This document shows, in pieces, positions 5,290-7,871 of a stretch of DNA of 7,871 nucleotides; within the stretch, counting starts at the first letter, position 1; each line of letters begins with the position of its first letter. The stretch comes from Acidobacteriota bacterium (GTDB lineage Bacteria > Acidobacteriota > Terriglobia > UBA7540): the NCBI GenBank assembly GCA_021789565.1, contig JAJYJL010000318.1:1-7871 (forward strand), written 5' to 3'. A program made the position numbers and the translations under genes. The notes under the pieces are model-generated. The model did not search any database. It was given only the letters and a program-made list of their open reading frames with translations, and was not told the DNA's origin.

Positions 5290-5439
5290 GTGTGCGGGCC
5301 GGTTGAGATCCGAAAGCTGACAGCCCGGCCGCGACAGCCCCGGCGTTCGAAAGTTTTGGGATTGTTAACGAACATGAGCGGCGTTATGCCGGGCGGCACG
5401 GACAAACACGTAACCGAGCAGGAATCTGCCTGACCGTTA

Positions 5440-6516
5440 TTAGGCGTCGCGGGATTGAATTTGCACCATTTCGATTTTGCGATCTGTATGGGTGGCGGCG
5501 GAATTCCATCGGGAAGGGCGGGCCGCGCGGGACCTAAGCCGGCTCATCAGGAGGCCAATATTGACTGAGGCCGCGATGAAGTGATCGATCTTTACAGGGC
5601 CCGCCAGTTTAACGGCCCTGATTGAGTGCAGACCGGTGCTGATGGCGCAACCGCACTGGGAGCAGTCGGGCGTCCCGCCAAAGACACAAGGTTCAACGCG
5701 GGTTTCAAGGTCTGCGGAATAATTGGCCGACATCTTTGCGAAGACGCAGTCAGCCGGATTTTCGGGCGGACGGAGAAGGGCCTGTGCCAGGCCTTTTGTG
5801 AACAGGAGTTTCCGATGCCGTAATGCCAGGGCAGGCAATTGCCTGGACAGAACGGCCCGGTCCGCGGGAGTCAGAATCTCGGGGCTCCGCTCGCCGATTT
5901 GGGGAGTATAGGCGCTGACCCAGATGCGATTGACTTCAGAGCGCGCGCTCCAGAACTTTACGTATTCTTCCAGGTAACCCTCACGCTTGAGCATGGGGCG
6001 AGTGATCACCCAGTGGACGTTAAACTCACGGCCTTCCGCATTGCTGAGGATTCGTTGATAAGTCGCCGGCTTTCTCCGGACGTCGTGATGTTCCGGCAAT
6101 CCGTCCACTGAAATCGCAACCCGGAGCCGGGGCAGCTTCATCCACTCGATTGGAATGGGAATAATTCCGCTCGTCACTACCAGCGTAAACACGCCCATCT
6201 CGCTCAAGACCGGAAGAATTCTGCTGAGCTCGCGGAGCCGGACCATAGGCTCGCCGCCGACCAGGGAAACGTGAAGGGGCTTGTGCCGTCGCACAATGCC
6301 CAGAATGCCCTCCACAAGCTCGTCGCCGCGCAGGTCCTTCAGCTCGCTCAGCGTGACTCCGCCCCCCAGGTGGGCGTCTCCATAGGCGTAGCATCCCGGG
6401 CAGCTCAGCGGACACTCCCGCGTGATCTCAATTGATAATATCGGAACCCTGCCGCTGAGTACCCTGCCCCAGGCAGAGAGCAATTCACCCCGTTTCAGAC
6501 TTTGATTCGGCCCCAT
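5440..6516 (-). CDS. Radical SAM protein with cysteine-rich C-terminal region
   Basis: Residues are numbered from the longest frame (TTG at 6579); ATG at 6516 is residue 22. The motif CPLSCPGCY (C56, C60, C63) is the CxxxCxxC that holds the radical SAM 4Fe-4S cluster. GGEP (108-111) is the SAM-binding motif, and SVDG (157-160) fits a later barrel strand. A second cysteine group, C278, C298, C306, C309 and C311 (the last three as CSQCGC), could bind an auxiliary cluster in the manner of SPASM or twitch domains. I chose ATG 6516 because the upstream residues look non-conserved and TTG lacks a Shine-Dalgarno, but 6516 lacks one as well. The protein is close to a radical SAM type I associate with Acidobacteria; its substrate is unknown. 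No peptide precursor or partner gene adjoins it. It faces the 4735 gene and diverges from the amidohydrolase. No leftward terminator is visible after its stop. Confidence 0.88.
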   Translation of the reverse strand: MGPNQSLKRGELLSAWGRVLSGRVPILSIEITRECPLSCPGCYAYGDAHLGGGVTLSELKDLRGDELVEGILGIVRRHKPLHVSLVGGEPMVRLRELSRILPVLSEMGVFTLVVTSGIIPIPIEWMKLPRLRVAISVDGLPEHHDVRRKPATYQRILSNAEGREFNVHWVITRPMLKREGYLEEYVKFWSARSEVNRIWVSAYTPQIGERSPEILTPADRAVLSRQLPALALRHRKLLFTKGLAQALLRPPENPADCVFAKMSANYSADLETRVEPCVFGGTPDCSQCGCAISTGLHSIRAVKLAGPVKIDHFIAASVNIGLLMSRLRSRAARPSRWNSAATHTDRKIEMVQIQSRDA

Positions 6517-6820
6517 AGATATCACATACGGCAAGATGCTCAGGGCGGGCCGCAGGTTGCAATCTTTTCTTCGCGCCAAAGGACAATCAGGCTTGCGGCA
6601 CGCACTGTGGGCAAAAATTTACAGGCCCTCCGGGCCTAGCGAAGACCGGACCTGGCACGGATCTCCAGCCTTTGCGGCTTCCGGACCGTCCGCTCCATGC
6701 GTTGAAATGAACCTCTCGCTTCGCAAGACGGCCGGCGATACAATGCGAGCGTCCAGGTTACAGGACAGAAAAATGAAGGCGGTCGCGCAGGCTTGAAGGC
6801 CTTAAACCGGGAGAGACGAA
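6517..6820. other. Divergent intergenic region between radical SAM and amidohydrolase genes
   Basis: Promoters for both genes should lie here. It contains a small perfect hairpin AGGCCC-TCC-GGGCCT (6623-6637), a -10-like TACAAT (6739-6744) facing right, and the amidohydrolase ribosome-binding site GGGAG (6809-6813). The longer radical SAM frame runs to a TTG at 6579, so 6517-6579 might be coding. No other gene is seen; the open frame at 6536-6796 is not protein-like. Confidence 0.5.
6739..6744 (+). promoter_or_regulatory. Candidate -10 TACAAT for the amidohydrolase
   Basis: TACAAT matches five of six positions of the sigma-70 -10 box and lies 77 bases before ATG 6821. No good -35 sits at the right distance: TTGAAA at 6702-6707 is 31 bases upstream. 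Treat it as tentative. Confidence 0.28.
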
Positions 6821-7871
6821 ATGAAATTCTGGAAATCGAAGTTAGTGTTCCTGCCTTTGGCTGTGGCGGCGATGATCATCCTGGCGACGCATGTCTACAG
6901 GCTGGACGCCGGCTCGCAGCAAGGCGCAAAAACCTCAGATGATCTTGCGAGCTTCGCGGCGGTGGCGCCCTTTGATGTGCACGTGCACGTCTACAAAGAC
7001 GATCCCGCGTTTGCCGCCATGGCGAAGCGCCTGGACCTGCGCATGCTGAACATCTGCGTGATTGACGATCGCGATCCATTCTTTAAAGGTTTGGAGCCGC
7101 AGCGCAGCGACGTGCTGAAAGTCCGCAAGAGCACGGGCGGCCGCGCCGCTTTCTGCACCACCTTCAGTCCCTACGGCTTTGAGCAGCCGGGCTTCAAAGA
7201 GAAGGCGATCCGCCAGCTCAACGGCGACTTTGCCAATGGCGCCGTGGCCGTCAAGATCTATAAAGTGATGGGCATGGAGATGAAGAACAAAGCGGGCAAG
7301 TACGTGATGCCCGACGACCCGGCGTTTGAGCCCATCTATCAGGACATCGCCGCGCACAATCGAACCGTGGTGGCCCACATCGCCGAGCCCGACTCCTGCT
7401 GGCAGCCGCCCAATCCGGAAAGCCCGGACTACAGCTATTACAAGGAGCATCCGCAGGAGTACGCTTACGCGCATCCCGAGTGGCCCTCGAAGGCCGCCAT
7501 CCTCGCCGCGCGCGACCACATGCTGGCAGAGAACCCCAGACTGCGCGTGGTGGGGGCGCACCTGGGCAGCATGGAAACCGACGTGGACCAGATTGCCAGG
7601 CGCTTCGACCGCTATCCGAATTTTGCCGTGGATACGGCGGCGCGCGTGCAGTACCTGATGATGCAGCCACGCGAAAAAGTGCGCGCGTTCCTCATCAAGT
7701 ATCAGGACCGAGTTATCTATGGCACCGATCTGGAACTGATGCCCGGCGCGAACACAACAAAATCCCTCCAGCGCTGGCGGCAGGAATACCTGCGCGACTG
7801 GAGATACTTTGCCACTGGCGATTGGGTGCCTTATCACGGCAAGAAGTATCAGGGATTGGCTCTGCCCAAAC
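6821..7871 (+). CDS. Amidohydrolase-2-type metal-dependent hydrolase, membrane-anchored, 3'-truncated
   Basis: The frame stays open from ATG 6821 through the window end (350 codons plus one base) with no stop, so the C-terminus is missing. GGGAG (6809-6813) is seven bases before the start. A basic start and hydrophobic stretch (8-23) indicate a signal anchor or signal peptide, so the enzyme acts outside the cytoplasm. The TIM-barrel metal site is visible in order: H54-V-H56 at the end of strand 1, K145 in AVKIYK, H186 in VVAHIAEP, H247 in VGAHLG and D303 in IYGTD. This set matches the amidohydrolase 2 family (ACMSD/decarboxylase-like hydrolases). Whether it hydrolyses or decarboxylates, and on what substrate, cannot be told. 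Codon use is strongly GC-rich at third positions. A long antisense frame (7837-6935) is a shadow of this gene. Confidence 0.9.
   Translation, partial: MKFWKSKLVFLPLAVAAMIILATHVYRLDAGSQQGAKTSDDLASFAAVAPFDVHVHVYKDDPAFAAMAKRLDLRMLNICVIDDRDPFFKGLEPQRSDVLKVRKSTGGRAAFCTTFSPYGFEQPGFKEKAIRQLNGDFANGAVAVKIYKVMGMEMKNKAGKYVMPDDPAFEPIYQDIAAHNRTVVAHIAEPDSCWQPPNPESPDYSYYKEHPQEYAYAHPEWPSKAAILAARDHMLAENPRLRVVGAHLGSMETDVDQIARRFDRYPNFAVDTAARVQYLMMQPREKVRAFLIKYQDRVIYGTDLELMPGANTTKSLQRWRQEYLRDWRYFATGDWVPYHGKKYQGLALPK

Noticed and set aside
5294..5330. GGCCGG/CCGGCC inverted repeat after the strong terminator
   Set aside because: Only six GC pairs with a 22-base loop and no T run on either strand; expected by chance in GC-rich DNA.
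5440..6516. Radical SAM protein as PqqE, supplying PQQ to the quinoprotein
   Set aside because: Nothing in its residues is specific to PqqE, and there is no pqqA-type peptide, pqqB, pqqC or pqqD nearby. It is 3 kb away on the opposite strand.
6935..7837. 300-codon open frame antisense to the amidohydrolase
   Set aside because: The forward frame contains all the metal-ligand motifs in order; the antisense product has a repetitive His/Val/Ala pattern typical of a shadow in GC-rich DNA.

Overview
The window looks like a stretch of an environmental acidobacterial chromosome. This is inferred from the protein families and the GC-rich coding style, since there is no rRNA or marker gene to confirm it. 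The supporting proteins are a separate diheme-type cytochrome c next to a PQQ-dehydrogenase-like beta-propeller that lacks the adjacent-cysteine motif, small secreted proteins of unknown function, a stand-alone radical SAM protein and a membrane-anchored amidohydrolase.

Layout: (1) 1-2488 (+): a 5'-truncated exported cytochrome c overlaps by four bases a quinoprotein dehydrogenase-like propeller, forming a translationally coupled periplasmic redox pair. (2) 2489-3127: a 639-base gap with a very AT-rich island, a 9-bp tandem repeat, strong GC-rich hairpins and two terminator-like hairpins facing each other. (3) 3128-3844 (-): a small exported protein of unknown function with a very good Shine-Dalgarno sequence and a clear terminator. 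(4) 3845-4734: an 890-base non-coding stretch packed with inverted repeats. It holds a 259-bp element bounded by 44-bp imperfect terminal inverted repeats, then REP-like hairpins with TAAA loops, then a 16-bp AT palindrome and a probable promoter. (5) 4735-5229 (+): a small secreted protein followed by a textbook rho-independent terminator. (6) 5440-6516 (-): a radical SAM enzyme with extra C-terminal cysteines. (7) 6821 to the window end (+): an amidohydrolase-2-type metal hydrolase cut by the window edge, transcribed divergently from the radical SAM gene.

Only the cytochrome and quinoprotein clearly work together: the propeller would oxidise a substrate in the periplasm and pass electrons to the cytochrome, if it still binds its cofactor. 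The other genes are single transcription units separated by terminators or divergent gaps, and nothing in the sequence ties them into one pathway. The most unusual items are the mosaic active site of the quinoprotein and the inverted-repeat element at 4184-4442. I see no convincing new multi-gene system, tRNA, rRNA, CRISPR array or complete insertion sequence.
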